DNA from: Halioglobus sp.
Lineage (GTDB): Bacteria; Pseudomonadota; Gammaproteobacteria; Pseudomonadales; Halieaceae
Direction: 5' to 3'
DNA length: 64,000 bases
Assembly (NCBI GenBank): GCA_002699145.1
Contig: PABK01000041.1
Coordinates: 186,001-250,000, forward strand
Translations under genes and position numbers: made by a program
The notes under the pieces: generated by a model
Databases searched by the model: none
What the model was told of the DNA's origin: nothing
The model's input: only the letters and a program-made list of their open reading frames with translations
Shown here: in pieces, positions 8,288 to 17,898 of the stretch
How the letters are laid out: each line of letters begins with the position of its first letter
Position numbering within the stretch: the first letter of the stretch is position 1

Positions 8288-11200
8288 TCACGCCGCCAGC
8301 ATGGCCAGTTGTCGGCGCAGGCGCCTGGCCCGGTAGCGCCGCTCAAGCAGGGCCACCAGCAGGATTGCCACGACAGCAAGGCCGTAGTTCAGGTACTCCC
8401 AGAACGCCTGGGTATCCCGCTCCAACGGCGGCAGTGTCCTGTTGAAGTGCCCGCGGGAACGAATGGACAACAGTCCCGGGTCTTCCAGCGACCAGTCCAG
8501 TGCGTTCGCCGCGAACTGCAGGTTGGCCAGGAATTCCGTCTGGCGCCCCGCGCCGATGAGGCCGATCACCTGGTCCGAGAGAAAGTCGTTGGAACTGACC
8601 AGGATGATCCGCGCCGATTCCGCTGAGCGCTCGATGACCGGCGCGACCGAGAGGGGCTGCTCCTGGGTCTGCTCCTGGGTCTGCTCCTCCTGCGTCGCCG
8701 GGGCGACGGCCGCGTCGGCGGTAGCCGCGGGGCGCAGGGGTGGTTCCTTACCCTTGAAATAGGATTCGAAACGCCCCTGGCTGATCACTCCCAGCAAGTG
8801 GCTTGCCCTTTCTCCCCCGGCCGTATAGTTGCTGTTGCCGTACTGGTCCAGACGCGGCGCGATGTCGAGGTCGCTGGACAACCACGAACCGGGTGAGCTG
8901 CGCAGCAACTCAATAATTTCCCGATCACCCTGCTCCGGCGCCGGCACGATAGGCGACGCCCAGGCGAGGTTCATCTGGGGCAAGCTCGCGGTGACCAGGT
9001 TGTCGCTGTTGAGTCCGGCCCCGCGCACATCGGGAAAGAACGGATAGTCCAGCATGACCACTTCCTGCACCTGGAAGCCTCCCAGGTTGCGCGTGACCGG
9101 CAGCGGGAACGAAGTGTTTACCGGGTCCAGCACCAGGGTCTTCTGGATGGTTAGCCCGTGATGCGCCAGCCAGTCAGCGAGACCACTGTTGCGCGGCGCC
9201 AGGCGAATGCCAGCGCGATCGATGGTCGCACTGTACGGCGAGGTGGCGGCGATCACGGTTCCACCCTGCATGAGGAACTGGTCTACGGCCCACAGCGCTT
9301 GCTCATCGAGGTTTTCCGGCGCCAGCAACATCAGCACATCGGCGTCCCCGCTTACCGAGCCGTCGGACAGGTCCTCGCGCTGCACATTCATCTCGCTGCC
9401 GATAAAGCTCTCCAGCTGGGAAAATCGCAGCGCGGGCGGCGCGTAGGGGCTTCCCGCCGTCGGGGCCGCCGGCATCACCATCGCCACCGTGCGGGTAAAG
9501 CCGCTGGAGAAGCGCTTGATCGCCGCCTTGAGGTTGCGCTCGAAGCCCTCCCGGCTCATATCATCCAGGGGAATCTGGACGATCGTATCGCCCTGCGCCA
9601 GGGTCATGTAGTAGTAGAAGGTGTGCTGGTCGAACAGGCTGGTCGCCATGGGCTGGAAGCCGAAATCCTGCGCCAGGCGCACGGCCAGCTCGGAGCCCGG
9701 CGCGCCGGGATCGACGACGTTCAGGCTCAGGCGCCCATCGGACTGCGCCTGGTACTGCGCCAGCACCTCATCCATGTCCGCGCGGAACCGGGCCAATGCC
9801 TCGGGCAACACATCGCCGGCCGAGATGTACGCGGTGAACTCGAGGTCTCCCGATACAGTAGCGAACAGGTTACCGCCGGCCTGGTAGTTGCGCAGCACCT
9901 GCTTGATGGCCCGGGTGATGTCGTGCTCAGGATTGCGCAACTGTACTTCCAGCCGGGTGTCCGGGCCCGCTTTTACCTCGATCAGGTCGTCGAAGCCCAG
10001 TACCTGCGATTCGTCACCGTACTGCAACAGCACGTTGAAGTAGGAACTGACGATCGACGACTGGTAACGATCCGCCACCTGGAACGGTACGGGCTGGATG
10101 CCGAAGCTGCGGTTTGCCTCTTCCTCTATCTCGGGGTCTGACTGGGGGTCGACGATCTCGACCCGCACCGCGCCGTCACCGGCCACTTCGTATTCGCGCA
10201 ACAGATCCCGCAACTGCGGCACCAGCGGCGCCAGCAACGGGTGGGTCTGGGCGCTGAAATAGCCGCGGATCAACAGCGGCTCGCGCAACTGGCCCAGGTA
10301 GCCACGCGTGGCCTGCGAGATGGTGTACTGGCGACCCTCGGTGACATCCAGCCGCGCCCAGCCAATTTGCCCAAGCCACAGGTTGAGCGCCAGCGCGTTG
10401 GCCACGCACAGACCCACCACCACCTTCCAGTGCCGGTGCCGGGCGGCCCTGCCGCCTAGCGCCCAGCGTTCACGCTCCAGCACGTAGGTATTCAGGGCCA
10501 GGAAAACCAGGGTGAGCGACAGGTAGTAGGCCAGGTCGCGCAGGTCCAGTACACCACGAGTAATCGCCTCGAAGCGGGAGCCCGTACCCAGCAGGCGCAA
10601 CCACTCCGCAAGCCGTACGCCGAAGAAATCCGTGAGCGCAGGGTTGCCGAGCAGATAGAAGACACCGCCCAGGGCCACGGCGCTGATCAGGCTGACAATC
10701 TGGTTGTCGCTGCGCGCGGACACGAAAAGGCCCATGCTGAGGTAGGTCGCCCCCATCAACAGGGCGGCAACATACCCGGCCAGCACCGGGCCCCAGTCCA
10801 GTTCGCCGAGAATCGCCACCGTGGCAGGCAGCGGCAGGGTGATCAGCAGGGCGATGACCAGCAGGAAGAGACAGCCCAGGAACTTGCCCAGCACGAACCG
10901 GTGCAGGGGTACGGCCCGCGTCAGCACGAATTCCAGCGTGCCGGTGCGTCGCTCCTCGCTCCACAGACGCATCGTCAGGGTCGCGCAGAGAAATACCAGC
11001 AGTACGGGCATCCACTCGAACAGTGGACGCACATCGGCGATGTTGCGGGCAAAAAAGGATTCGCCCCAGAAAAAGGCGAACAGGGTAATCGCCGCAAAGC
11101 TCGCCAGGAACAGGTAGGCGACAGGCGAGGTGAAAAACAGCGTGATTTCCTTGACGGCCACGCGGCGCACGACGTGTTTTTCAATAGTGCTAGGCTGCAT
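8288..11200 (-). CDS. Fused ABC-2 permease (GldF-like) and GldG-like protein
   Basis: A 970-aa protein starting at the ATG at 11200 (MQPSTIEKHVVRRVAVKEIT). Residues 1 to about 245 are a six-helix ABC-2 permease resembling GldF. A further helix (VVGLCVANALALNLWLG) then leads into a large periplasmic GldG-type region (DVTEGRQYTIS, later VDPQSDPEIEEE), ending in a last TM helix and a basic cytoplasmic tail. In Bacteroidetes GldF and GldG are separate proteins; here they are fused. A Gln/Glu/Thr repeat (EEQTQEQTQEQ) lies near residue 845. The start overlaps the end of the ATPase gene by 11 bp. It should form an ABC exporter or envelope machine with that ATPase; the substrate is unknown. Confidence 0.88.
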   Translation of the reverse strand: MQPSTIEKHVVRRVAVKEITLFFTSPVAYLFLASFAAITLFAFFWGESFFARNIADVRPLFEWMPVLLVFLCATLTMRLWSEERRTGTLEFVLTRAVPLHRFVLGKFLGCLFLLVIALLITLPLPATVAILGELDWGPVLAGYVAALLMGATYLSMGLFVSARSDNQIVSLISAVALGGVFYLLGNPALTDFFGVRLAEWLRLLGTGSRFEAITRGVLDLRDLAYYLSLTLVFLALNTYVLERERWALGGRAARHRHWKVVVGLCVANALALNLWLGQIGWARLDVTEGRQYTISQATRGYLGQLREPLLIRGYFSAQTHPLLAPLVPQLRDLLREYEVAGDGAVRVEIVDPQSDPEIEEEANRSFGIQPVPFQVADRYQSSIVSSYFNVLLQYGDESQVLGFDDLIEVKAGPDTRLEVQLRNPEHDITRAIKQVLRNYQAGGNLFATVSGDLEFTAYISAGDVLPEALARFRADMDEVLAQYQAQSDGRLSLNVVDPGAPGSELAVRLAQDFGFQPMATSLFDQHTFYYYMTLAQGDTIVQIPLDDMSREGFERNLKAAIKRFSSGFTRTVAMVMPAAPTAGSPYAPPALRFSQLESFIGSEMNVQREDLSDGSVSGDADVLMLLAPENLDEQALWAVDQFLMQGGTVIAATSPYSATIDRAGIRLAPRNSGLADWLAHHGLTIQKTLVLDPVNTSFPLPVTRNLGGFQVQEVVMLDYPFFPDVRGAGLNSDNLVTASLPQMNLAWASPIVPAPEQGDREIIELLRSSPGSWLSSDLDIAPRLDQYGNSNYTAGGERASHLLGVISQGRFESYFKGKEPPLRPAATADAAVAPATQEEQTQEQTQEQPLSVAPVIERSAESARIILVSSNDFLSDQVIGLIGAGRQTEFLANLQFAANALDWSLEDPGLLSIRSRGHFNRTLPPLERDTQAFWEYLNYGLAVVAILLVALLERRYRARRLRRQLAMLAA

Positions 11201-12140
11201 CACTGAACTCCCCCGGCGCCGCGCCCTCGTTGATCTGGCGGAAGACCGTCTCCAGGTCGCGTTTTTCCCGCTGCAGCGAGTACAGGTTGTTACCCGAATC
11301 GACCACGGCCTTCGCCACGCCCGCCTGCAGTGCGCGGCTGTCCCGCGCCCCCTCGGACTGCAGCGCGTACTCGAACACACCCTCCTGCAGCTGGCGGCCA
11401 CGCACGGCACTGACACCGGCCAGCGCGGACAACGCGGCCTCCGCGCCCTGCCAGTCTGTGTGCAGCAACAGGCGGCCACTGGCCTGCAGTTCGTGCAGCG
11501 ACGCATCCAATGCCAGCGAACCGGCTCGCATGATCAACGCTCGCGAACACAGCGCGTCCACTTCCTGCATGATGTGCGTGGACAGGATGACTGTCGCGTC
11601 CCGCGCAATATCGGCGATCAGAGCGCGCATGTGCCGGGTCTGTTCCGGGTCGAGCCCGTTGGTTGGCTCATCGAGAATCACCAGGCTGGGGGACCCGAGT
11701 ATGGCCTGCGCCACACCCACGCGCTGGCGCAGCCCCCTGGACAGGGTATTGATCGGGTCCGACAGCCGCCCCGCGAGGTCGGTGGCCGCCACAGCGCGCA
11801 GCAGTTCATCACGCTTGGCCCGGCCTGCCAGTCCCTTCAGGTCCGCTGCGTAGTCGAGGTAATCGACAACGCTCAATTCACCGTAGACGGGCAGGTTTTC
11901 CGGCAGGTAGCCCAGCCTTGACTGCACGTCGAGGCGGCGGCTGGACAGGTCCATGCCGTCGAAGGTCACACTGCCGGCATCAGGTTCCAGGTAACCGGTG
12001 AGGATTTTCATCACGGTGGTCTTGCCGGCCCCGTTGGGTCCCAGCAGCCCGACGATTTCCCCGGTCTCGACGGAGAAACTCACGTTGTCCACGGCTTTGA
12101 ATTCGCCATAACAGCGCGTCAGCGCCCTGGCCTGCAGCAT
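11190..12140 (-). CDS. ABC transporter ATPase (GldA-like)
   Basis: A 316-aa ATPase starting at the ATG at 12140 with GGAGG 8 bp upstream; the open frame before it is not coding. Walker A is GPNGAGKTT, the Q-loop lies in RLGYLPENLP, the signature is LSRGLRQRVG, Walker B is LVILDEPTNGLD, and the switch His is in ILSTHIMQEV. The C-terminal ~100 residues are the extension seen in ABC-2 type (GldA/NatA/CcmA-like) ATPases. It powers the fused permease encoded next and is the first gene of a three-gene operon (ATPase, permease/GldG, DUF4340). Confidence 0.92.
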   Translation of the reverse strand: MLQARALTRCYGEFKAVDNVSFSVETGEIVGLLGPNGAGKTTVMKILTGYLEPDAGSVTFDGMDLSSRRLDVQSRLGYLPENLPVYGELSVVDYLDYAADLKGLAGRAKRDELLRAVAATDLAGRLSDPINTLSRGLRQRVGVAQAILGSPSLVILDEPTNGLDPEQTRHMRALIADIARDATVILSTHIMQEVDALCSRALIMRAGSLALDASLHELQASGRLLLHTDWQGAEAALSALAGVSAVRGRQLQEGVFEYALQSEGARDSRALQAGVAKAVVDSGNNLYSLQREKRDLETVFRQINEGAAPGEFSDAA

Positions 12141-12548
12141 GGTCTGCCTCCAAACACGAGCTTTGTTCAGGTGTATTACGGTTGTGGCTGGTTGAACGTC
12201 GCAGCGGGACTGCGCGGGGGACCCCGGCGCATGGAAGTGCAGGTACACAAATCGAAGCTCACTGCCTTACTCCTCGGGTAACGGGACAATTCCCTAAAGG
12301 GCTTAGATGAGAGTCGGCAAAAATTTATGGACTGCAGGGACAAAAATCAAGGGGGGCAGGCGGATTTTTCTGCGTGCAATATCGCCCCCGCAGCGCCTGC
12401 GTTAACTGCCCCTGCAGCGCGACGACGTTACTGTACAGCCCCGCCCCGCGTCGTCGAAAAAATTTCTACCGTGTTGTTTCATGGACATTTTTTCATTGCC
12501 GGAGCGTTTGCGTATACTGCTGTACCCCCGGCTGCGAATGTACCCCGG
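12141..12548. other. Divergent intergenic region, ABC operon / oxygenase
   Basis: This 408-bp region separates the ABC operon (leftward) from the oxygenase gene (rightward). For the oxygenase a TATACT (12513-12518) with TTTCAT 16 bp before it (12491-12496) could be the promoter. An 8-bp inverted repeat CGACGACG/CGTCGTCG sits at 12420-12427 and 12449-12456, followed by A6. A near-repeat of TGTACCCC-GG occurs at about 12521 and 12539, just before the chosen start. No convincing gene lies here; an open frame joins to the oxygenase frame but reads as non-coding. Confidence 0.4.
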
Positions 12549-13466
12549 ATGCTGCCCACCATCGATTGCCAAAGCCTGGACCACCGCGCCCTGCACGCGG
12601 CCTGCCGCGACTGGGGGTTCTTTATCCTGCAGGGCCACGACATCGACCCGGCGTTGATCGACCATGGCCTGGGCGTTACCAGCGAGTTCTTTGCACAACC
12701 CCTGGAGTATAAAAACCGCATAAGGCGCAGCGCCGACAATTGCTGGGGCTACTACGACGCGGAACTGACCAAGAACAGGCGCGACTGGAAAGAGATACTG
12801 GATATCGGGCCGACCGTCAGTGCAGGCCCCCTGCGGGGAGCCACGCCACAGTGGCCAGACCTGCCCGGGCACAGGGAAGTCCTGTCGCAGCTGGCCGACG
12901 CCATGCACCGGACGGCCCTGGCGCTGGTCAATGAAATCGCGCAGTGCCTGGATTCGCAGGTGGACCTGGCGGCAGCGTTCGGCGCCCACTCGAGCTTTCT
13001 GCGCCTGAATTTCTACCCGCCATGCCCCAACGCCGCGACCGACACTGACAATTTTATCCCTGCGGCCGGCGAACTGGGTATCAGCCATCATTCGGACGCC
13101 GGGGCACTGACCGTGCTGGTGCAGGACGGGCAGCCCGGATTACAGGTGTACCACGATGATCGCTGGCTGGAGGTCGACAGCAGGCGCGGCGCGATCGTCA
13201 TCAATATAGGCGACGTGGTGCAGGTCTGGTCCAACGACGTCTACCGGGCGCCGCTGCATCGTGTGATGGCCAACACACAGGCATCGCGCATCAGCATGCC
13301 CTACTTTCTCAATCCCGCCTATTCCTACAATTACGCGCCGCTGCAGGGCACGCCGCGCTATCGGCCTATCAACTGGGGAGAATTCCGCGCGCAACGCAGT
13401 GCGGGGGACTACGCGGACCTGGGCGCGGAAGTACAGATCTCGGATTACGCGCTGCCCGACGCGTGA
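12549..13466 (+). CDS. 2-oxoglutarate/Fe(II)-dependent oxygenase (IPNS-like)
   Basis: A 305-aa cytosolic dioxygenase of the isopenicillin-N-synthase-like superfamily, starting at the ATG at 12549 (MLPTIDCQSLDH). The DIOX_N-type N-terminus includes RDWGFFILQGH, and the double-stranded beta-helix core follows. Iron ligands are H181-x-D183 (SHHSDAG) and H237 (APLHRVMA). R247-x-S249 (RISMPYF) binds 2-oxoglutarate. NFYPPCP near 154-160 is typical of this family. It should use O2 and 2-oxoglutarate to oxidise a small molecule; the substrate cannot be read from sequence. It stands alone on the plus strand, converging with the selenocysteine genes. Confidence 0.9.
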   Translation: MLPTIDCQSLDHRALHAACRDWGFFILQGHDIDPALIDHGLGVTSEFFAQPLEYKNRIRRSADNCWGYYDAELTKNRRDWKEILDIGPTVSAGPLRGATPQWPDLPGHREVLSQLADAMHRTALALVNEIAQCLDSQVDLAAAFGAHSSFLRLNFYPPCPNAATDTDNFIPAAGELGISHHSDAGALTVLVQDGQPGLQVYHDDRWLEVDSRRGAIVINIGDVVQVWSNDVYRAPLHRVMANTQASRISMPYFLNPAYSYNYAPLQGTPRYRPINWGEFRAQRSAGDYADLGAEVQISDYALPDA

Positions 13467-13540
13467 ACGGCCGGAGCGCATGACGGCTGCACCTCATCCG
13501 CGTGGCGATAATCCCGTCGCCGGTACGCGATAGTCCATAA

Positions 13541-13632
13541 TGGCGGAAGAGGTAGGAGTCGAACCCACCAGGCACAATGTGCGCCTCACTGGTTTTGAAG
13601 ACCAGGCACCCCACCGGGGACGTCGCTCTTCC
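13541..13632 (-). tRNA. selC: tRNA-Sec (anticodon UCA)
   Basis: On the minus strand a 92-nt tRNA starts GGAAGAGC and ends CTCTTCCGCCA, giving a long acceptor stem with encoded CCA (13541-13543). The anticodon loop is CTTCAAA with anticodon TCA, flanked by CTGGT/ACCAG. A long variable arm follows, then a T-arm containing GGTTCGACTCC. Length, UCA anticodon and extended variable arm identify tRNA-Sec. It lies 14 bp downstream of selB and in the same direction, completing a selA-selB-selC set. Confidence 0.96.
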
Positions 13633-13646
13633 GCAAGAAAAAAAGT

Positions 13647-15563
13647 CTAGCCGCTAAACATACGCCCGGGTAGCTCTGCGTCGACTATTACACGAATTTC
13701 ATCGTCGCGGCGGGTAAAGCCGATGCGGTCGAAATACTCCAGCACATCTATCGCCACCTTGCGGCCGGTGCCCATGCGTCCCTTGAAGCTGACCACGGTA
13801 ACCGCTTCACTACCCGCCAACAGTTCGCGAACCAGTTGCGCCAGCTGCGCCAGTTGCGACGGCGTGGCGTAGCGGTTGTCGGTGAGTTTGTGCAGTCTGC
13901 CATCGGCGACCGCGGCGTGCACGAGCTTGTGCACAATGTCTTTCTCCAGACCCGTTGCCGAGACGACCTGGGAAAGGAGGGGAATGCTGTTGCCGCGCCG
14001 CTGCAGGAAGTCCTCGATCCTGTTCCAGCGCTGTACGTCGTCGTCCGACACCGACGCCCTGAACCCGGGCAGGGACAGGGCGCCATCCTTCAGGCGCAGC
14101 AGGGCGTCCTGTTGCAGTTTTTTCAGCGTCGCCGCCAGCAGCGGCGCCTCGAACGTATCAGCCAGCGTCGATTTCAGTTGCTGCACCGGCATACCCGCGG
14201 CCAGCGGGTGCTGGCGATGCCAACTGTGCAGAAGCCTGGGCAAGGTTGCCAGGCCGTGTTGCCAGCGCGCCAGGGACACCAGGTAACTGACGCCGTCGAA
14301 GCTTATGCGCTGCAACGGCGACGTGCACAGCGCCGCCATCTCGGGCTCGCGCAAATTCCAGCTCTGCCGGAATCGCTCCAGTTCCAGTAACCGGCCCTGC
14401 TCGACCACCAGCCTGTGCAGGGCGTCCGCGGGCGATGTGGTATCCAGGGCGCGCACGCAATCCAGGCGCTGTGGGCGACTCTTGCCCGCGCGCGGAGCAT
14501 AGGGGTCGAGCACGGTGCCCCCGCCCAGGGTGAAGCTTTCGCTATCGTCGCGCAGCAGGAACAACTCGCCGTGGCAGCAACTGACCGGCTCGTCCAGCAG
14601 CAGTTGCACCAGGGCGCTCGCGCCCGGCGCCAGGCGCGCGCCGCCCTCGAGGATAAACAGCCGTCCGGCGACGCGCCGGGCGCCCAGGTACACCTTCACC
14701 GGCGACCGGTGTCTGACCGCGCAGGGCGCGGCGGGAAGCATCTGCACACGCGCATCGAAACACGTTGACGTCGGCCCCGCATCCACATCCACCAGCCAGT
14801 CACCGCGCGCCACGTCGTCCCTGGCGACATCACCCACGATATTGAGCGCACAGCGCTGCCCGGCGCAGGCCGTGACCGCCTGCTCGTCCTGCACATGGAT
14901 GCCGCGCACGCGCAGTGTGGTCGCCGCCGGTTGCAGCACCAGGGAGTCGCCCACGCTGACCGACCCCGCGGTCGCCGTACCGGTGACCACCAGTCCCACC
15001 CCCTTGAGGTTGAACGCGCGATCGATCGACAGGCGAAAGCCGCCCGCGACGGCCCGGGCACTCAGGCTGCGGGCACACTGTTGCAGGTACTCCAGCAGTG
15101 GCGCCACACCCTCGCCGGTGGTGTTGGACACGGCGAACAGCGGCGCCTCGTTGTTTTCCTCTTGCAGCAACCCACGCGTCTGCGCCGCGACCTCCTGCAC
15201 GCGCCCGGCGGGCACACGGTCGATCTTGGTCACAACCAGCAGGAAGCGCGCCACACCGAGCAGGCGCAACACATCGAGGTGCTCAAAGGTCTGCGGCATC
15301 GGGCCGTCGTCGGCGGCCACCACCAGCATGCCGAGGTCGATGCCGCGCACCCCGGCAATCATGGTGTTGATAAAGCGTGTGTGCCCCGGCACATCGACAA
15401 AGCCGATCGGCTGGCATCCCTCCAGCTTGCGGTAGGCAAAGCCCAGGTCGATCGACAGGCCGCGACGTTTTTCCTCTGCCAGCCGGTCGGTGTCGACGCC
15501 GGTGAGGTGTTTGACCAGCGAGGTCTTGCCGTGATCCACGTGGCCCGCCGTGGCTACGATCAA
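13647..15563 (-). CDS. selB: Selenocysteine-specific elongation factor SelB
   Basis: A 638-aa GTPase that brings Sec-tRNA to the ribosome at UGA codons carrying a SECIS hairpin. The start is TTG at 15563 ([13 protein letters not shown], where SelB proteins begin), overlapping the selA stop as TTGA. G1 is GHVDHGKT, G3 is DVPGHTRF and G4 is TKID. EF-Tu-like domains 2 and 3 follow. The C-terminal ~270 residues hold the winged-helix repeats that bind the SECIS, including [20 protein letters not shown] typical of the last winged helix. Full length. Confidence 0.95.
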   Translation of the reverse strand: MIVATAGHVDHGKTSLVKHLTGVDTDRLAEEKRRGLSIDLGFAYRKLEGCQPIGFVDVPGHTRFINTMIAGVRGIDLGMLVVAADDGPMPQTFEHLDVLRLLGVARFLLVVTKIDRVPAGRVQEVAAQTRGLLQEENNEAPLFAVSNTTGEGVAPLLEYLQQCARSLSARAVAGGFRLSIDRAFNLKGVGLVVTGTATAGSVSVGDSLVLQPAATTLRVRGIHVQDEQAVTACAGQRCALNIVGDVARDDVARGDWLVDVDAGPTSTCFDARVQMLPAAPCAVRHRSPVKVYLGARRVAGRLFILEGGARLAPGASALVQLLLDEPVSCCHGELFLLRDDSESFTLGGGTVLDPYAPRAGKSRPQRLDCVRALDTTSPADALHRLVVEQGRLLELERFRQSWNLREPEMAALCTSPLQRISFDGVSYLVSLARWQHGLATLPRLLHSWHRQHPLAAGMPVQQLKSTLADTFEAPLLAATLKKLQQDALLRLKDGALSLPGFRASVSDDDVQRWNRIEDFLQRRGNSIPLLSQVVSATGLEKDIVHKLVHAAVADGRLHKLTDNRYATPSQLAQLAQLVRELLAGSEAVTVVSFKGRMGTGRKVAIDVLEYFDRIGFTRRDDEIRVIVDAELPGRMFSG

Positions 15564-16960
15564 AGGCGTAACCCGTCCAGTTGCCCGAGAAACGCCTGCT
15601 CCTGGTCGAGGCAACGCAGGTCCAGCCAGAGGCTGGTTTTATGCAGCCTGCCGATCACCGGCAGGGGCAGCGAGCGCAGCACCTGCGCCAGCCTGCGCAC
15701 ATCGGCGTCATCACCGGACGCCGGGGTGATCCGGAGCGCGGCACTGGGCAGGGTCTCCACCGGCAGCGCGCCACTGCCGATCTGGCTGGCGCAGTCGGCA
15801 ATCTCAACCGAGTAGGTCGGCTGCAGGGCCCTGCTCAGCGCCGGCAGCAGGCGCCCGGCCTGGGCCGCGATATCTTCCGCGGGCCGCGTCAACTGGCGCA
15901 ACGTCGGCAGGCGCTGCACCAGGCTGTCCGGGTCCCGGTACAGCTTCAGCACCTCCGCCAGCGCGGCCAGGGTCATCTTGTCCAGGCGCAGGGCCCGCTT
16001 CAGCGGGTTGGTCTTGATCTGCCCGACCAGTTCCTTGCGGCCGGCGATCAGTCCCGCCTGTGGGCCGCCCAGCAACTTGTCGCCGGAGAAGGTGACCAGG
16101 TCCGCGCCGTTGGCGATCGCCTCGGCCGCCGTCGGCTCCGCGGGCAGGCCCAGCCTGGCGAAATCCACCAGGCTGCCGCTGCCCAGGTCGATAACAAAGG
16201 GCAGGCCCCGTTGCTGCGCCAGTTGCGCGAGCGCCCCCTCCGGCACCGCGCTGGTGAAGCCCTCGAGCTGGTAATTGCTGGTGTGTACCTTCATCAGCAG
16301 CGCCGTGGCGCTGTTGATGACCCCGGCAAAGTCTTTCAGGTGCGTGCGATTGGTGGCGCCGACCTCCACCAGGGTGCAGCCGGCGCGCTGCATGACCTCG
16401 GGAATACGAAAGGAACCGCCGATTTCCACCAGCTCGCCGCGCGACACCGGGACCTCGCGACCCAGGGCCAGCGTGTTCAATACCAGCAACACGGCGGCGG
16501 CGTTGTTGTTGACGGCGGTGGCCGCCTCGGCCCCCGTCAGTTCACACACCAGCGCCTCGATATGCGACTCGCGGTCGCCGCGCGCGCCGGAGTCGAGGTC
16601 GAACTCCAGGTTGCTGGGCGCCGCCGCCACGGTGACCACCGCGTCGAGCGCCTCCCGGGGCAGGCTCGCCCGACCCAGGTTGGTGTGCAGGACCGTGCCG
16701 GACAGGTTGATCACCGGCACCAGGCTGGCGCTGTTGCTGCGCTCCAGCCGCTGCGCGACGCGCTGTTGCAACGCCTCGGCGTCGGTCTGCGGGGTTTCGC
16801 CGCGGGCAATTTGCGCGCGCAGGTCGGCCAGTTCCGCGCGCAGCGCGTCGGTGACCTGTTGCCGACCCCAGTTCGCCAGGGCGTCGGGCATCTGTTGCAA
16901 CAGGGCGTCTACCGAGGGGATGCGGCGATGGGCTTCTTTTATCTGGCGGTCAGCTTTCAT
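15560..16960 (-). CDS. selA: L-seryl-tRNA(Sec) selenium transferase SelA
   Basis: A 466-aa PLP enzyme that converts seryl-tRNA-Sec to selenocysteyl-tRNA-Sec using selenophosphate. The N-terminal tRNA-binding domain (1-75) includes IPSVDALLQ. The core has INLSGTVLHTNLGRA (84-98), VNNNAAAVLL (150-159) and the PLP lysine K295 in TFSGDKLLGGPQAG, the same position as in E. coli SelA. The C-terminus is complete. It overlaps selB by 4 bp and starts 71 bp after the amidohydrolase gene on the same strand, so selenocysteine synthesis may be co-transcribed with a selenoprotein operon. No selD lies in the window. Confidence 0.97.
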   Translation of the reverse strand: MKADRQIKEAHRRIPSVDALLQQMPDALANWGRQQVTDALRAELADLRAQIARGETPQTDAEALQQRVAQRLERSNSASLVPVINLSGTVLHTNLGRASLPREALDAVVTVAAAPSNLEFDLDSGARGDRESHIEALVCELTGAEAATAVNNNAAAVLLVLNTLALGREVPVSRGELVEIGGSFRIPEVMQRAGCTLVEVGATNRTHLKDFAGVINSATALLMKVHTSNYQLEGFTSAVPEGALAQLAQQRGLPFVIDLGSGSLVDFARLGLPAEPTAAEAIANGADLVTFSGDKLLGGPQAGLIAGRKELVGQIKTNPLKRALRLDKMTLAALAEVLKLYRDPDSLVQRLPTLRQLTRPAEDIAAQAGRLLPALSRALQPTYSVEIADCASQIGSGALPVETLPSAALRITPASGDDADVRRLAQVLRSLPLPVIGRLHKTSLWLDLRCLDQEQAFLGQLDGLRL

Positions 16961-17031
16961 GCAGGACCGAGTATAGCGGCAATGCCTGAACCGGGGGCAG
17001 CGATTTCATGCGCCCACGCCAGCCGCGGGTT

Positions 17032-17898
17032 TCAGGGAACAGCAGCGGCCGGCTGCAGAACCGGCCACAGGCGTGCCGCCGTGCCTCCCATGCACAAATC
17101 GCGGTCCGCTGCCGGGAGCCCGGCGAAGGCCTCCCTGGCCAGGACCACCAGCTCCACGTAACCGGCGCCGTGGGTCTGGGAAAAGTCCGACCCCCACATA
17201 AGCCGGTCCGCGCCGAAATGCGACACCAGGTGCTGCACCCACTGCGATGGATGGTATCCCTGGTCGATCACGGAATGGAATACATGGGAAGTCACTTTCA
17301 GGTAGAGATTGTCGTATTCCACCAAATCGGTGAGCGCGGCCGAGTCGCTCCAGGGTGGGCCGTTAACCGGGGGAAACCCGCAGTGATCCATGGAGACGCG
17401 CACCTGCGGGTAACGCTGCAGCATGGCGCGCAACTGGGGAAACTGGTGCGGGAAAATCGTCACGATGACATGGGCGCCCAGTTCGGCCGCGCACTCCCAC
17501 AGGGGTTGCGCCACGGGCTCGGCCAGCCAGCCTGGCCCCTCCAGGTCCAGGGCGAACAGGCGCACCCCCTGCATGCCCCGCTCCTGCAACCAGTGGCGCA
17601 GTTCCGCACCCGGCTGCGGCCCGTTGACATCGACACAGCAGGCGCCGGCGAACAAGCCGGGGTGGGCCTGCATCGAGTCGGCGGTGTAGCGGTTGTCGAA
17701 TGAGTAGGCGCCCACGGGCTGTACCAGCACAGCCCGGTCGACGCCCGCATCGTGCATGCAGTCGATGAACGCCTCGGCGCTGTAGGGCGCCTCCCGATAC
17801 CAGGCTCCTGGCAATCCCGCCGGATTCAGCGGGTAGGCTTGCTCATCCTGCGCAACAATGTGCACATGCGTGTCGATTACTTCTACTCTGTCACTCAT
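17032..17898 (-). CDS. Amidohydrolase-2 family metal-dependent hydrolase
   Basis: A 288-aa TIM-barrel hydrolase starting at the ATG at 17898, which overlaps the selenoprotein stop as ATGA and implies translational coupling. The metal motif is DTHVHI near residue 10; later barrel motifs are TIFPHQFPQ, SMDHCGFPPV and LMWGSDFSQT (the last Asp is the catalytic/metal Asp of this family). The family includes decarboxylases and lactonases such as 2-pyrone-4,6-dicarboxylate lactonase, so the substrate may be a lactone or carboxylated ring compound. Its tight coupling to the UGSC selenoprotein suggests the two act in one step or pathway. Confidence 0.88.
   Translation of the reverse strand: MSDRVEVIDTHVHIVAQDEQAYPLNPAGLPGAWYREAPYSAEAFIDCMHDAGVDRAVLVQPVGAYSFDNRYTADSMQAHPGLFAGACCVDVNGPQPGAELRHWLQERGMQGVRLFALDLEGPGWLAEPVAQPLWECAAELGAHVIVTIFPHQFPQLRAMLQRYPQVRVSMDHCGFPPVNGPPWSDSAALTDLVEYDNLYLKVTSHVFHSVIDQGYHPSQWVQHLVSHFGADRLMWGSDFSQTHGAGYVELVVLAREAFAGLPAADRDLCMGGTAARLWPVLQPAAAVP

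Noticed and set aside
12420-12456. Rho-independent terminator between the ABC operon and the oxygenase
   Set aside because: The 8-bp stem has a 21-nt loop and is followed by A, not T, on the plus strand; on the minus strand the T-run precedes the stem.
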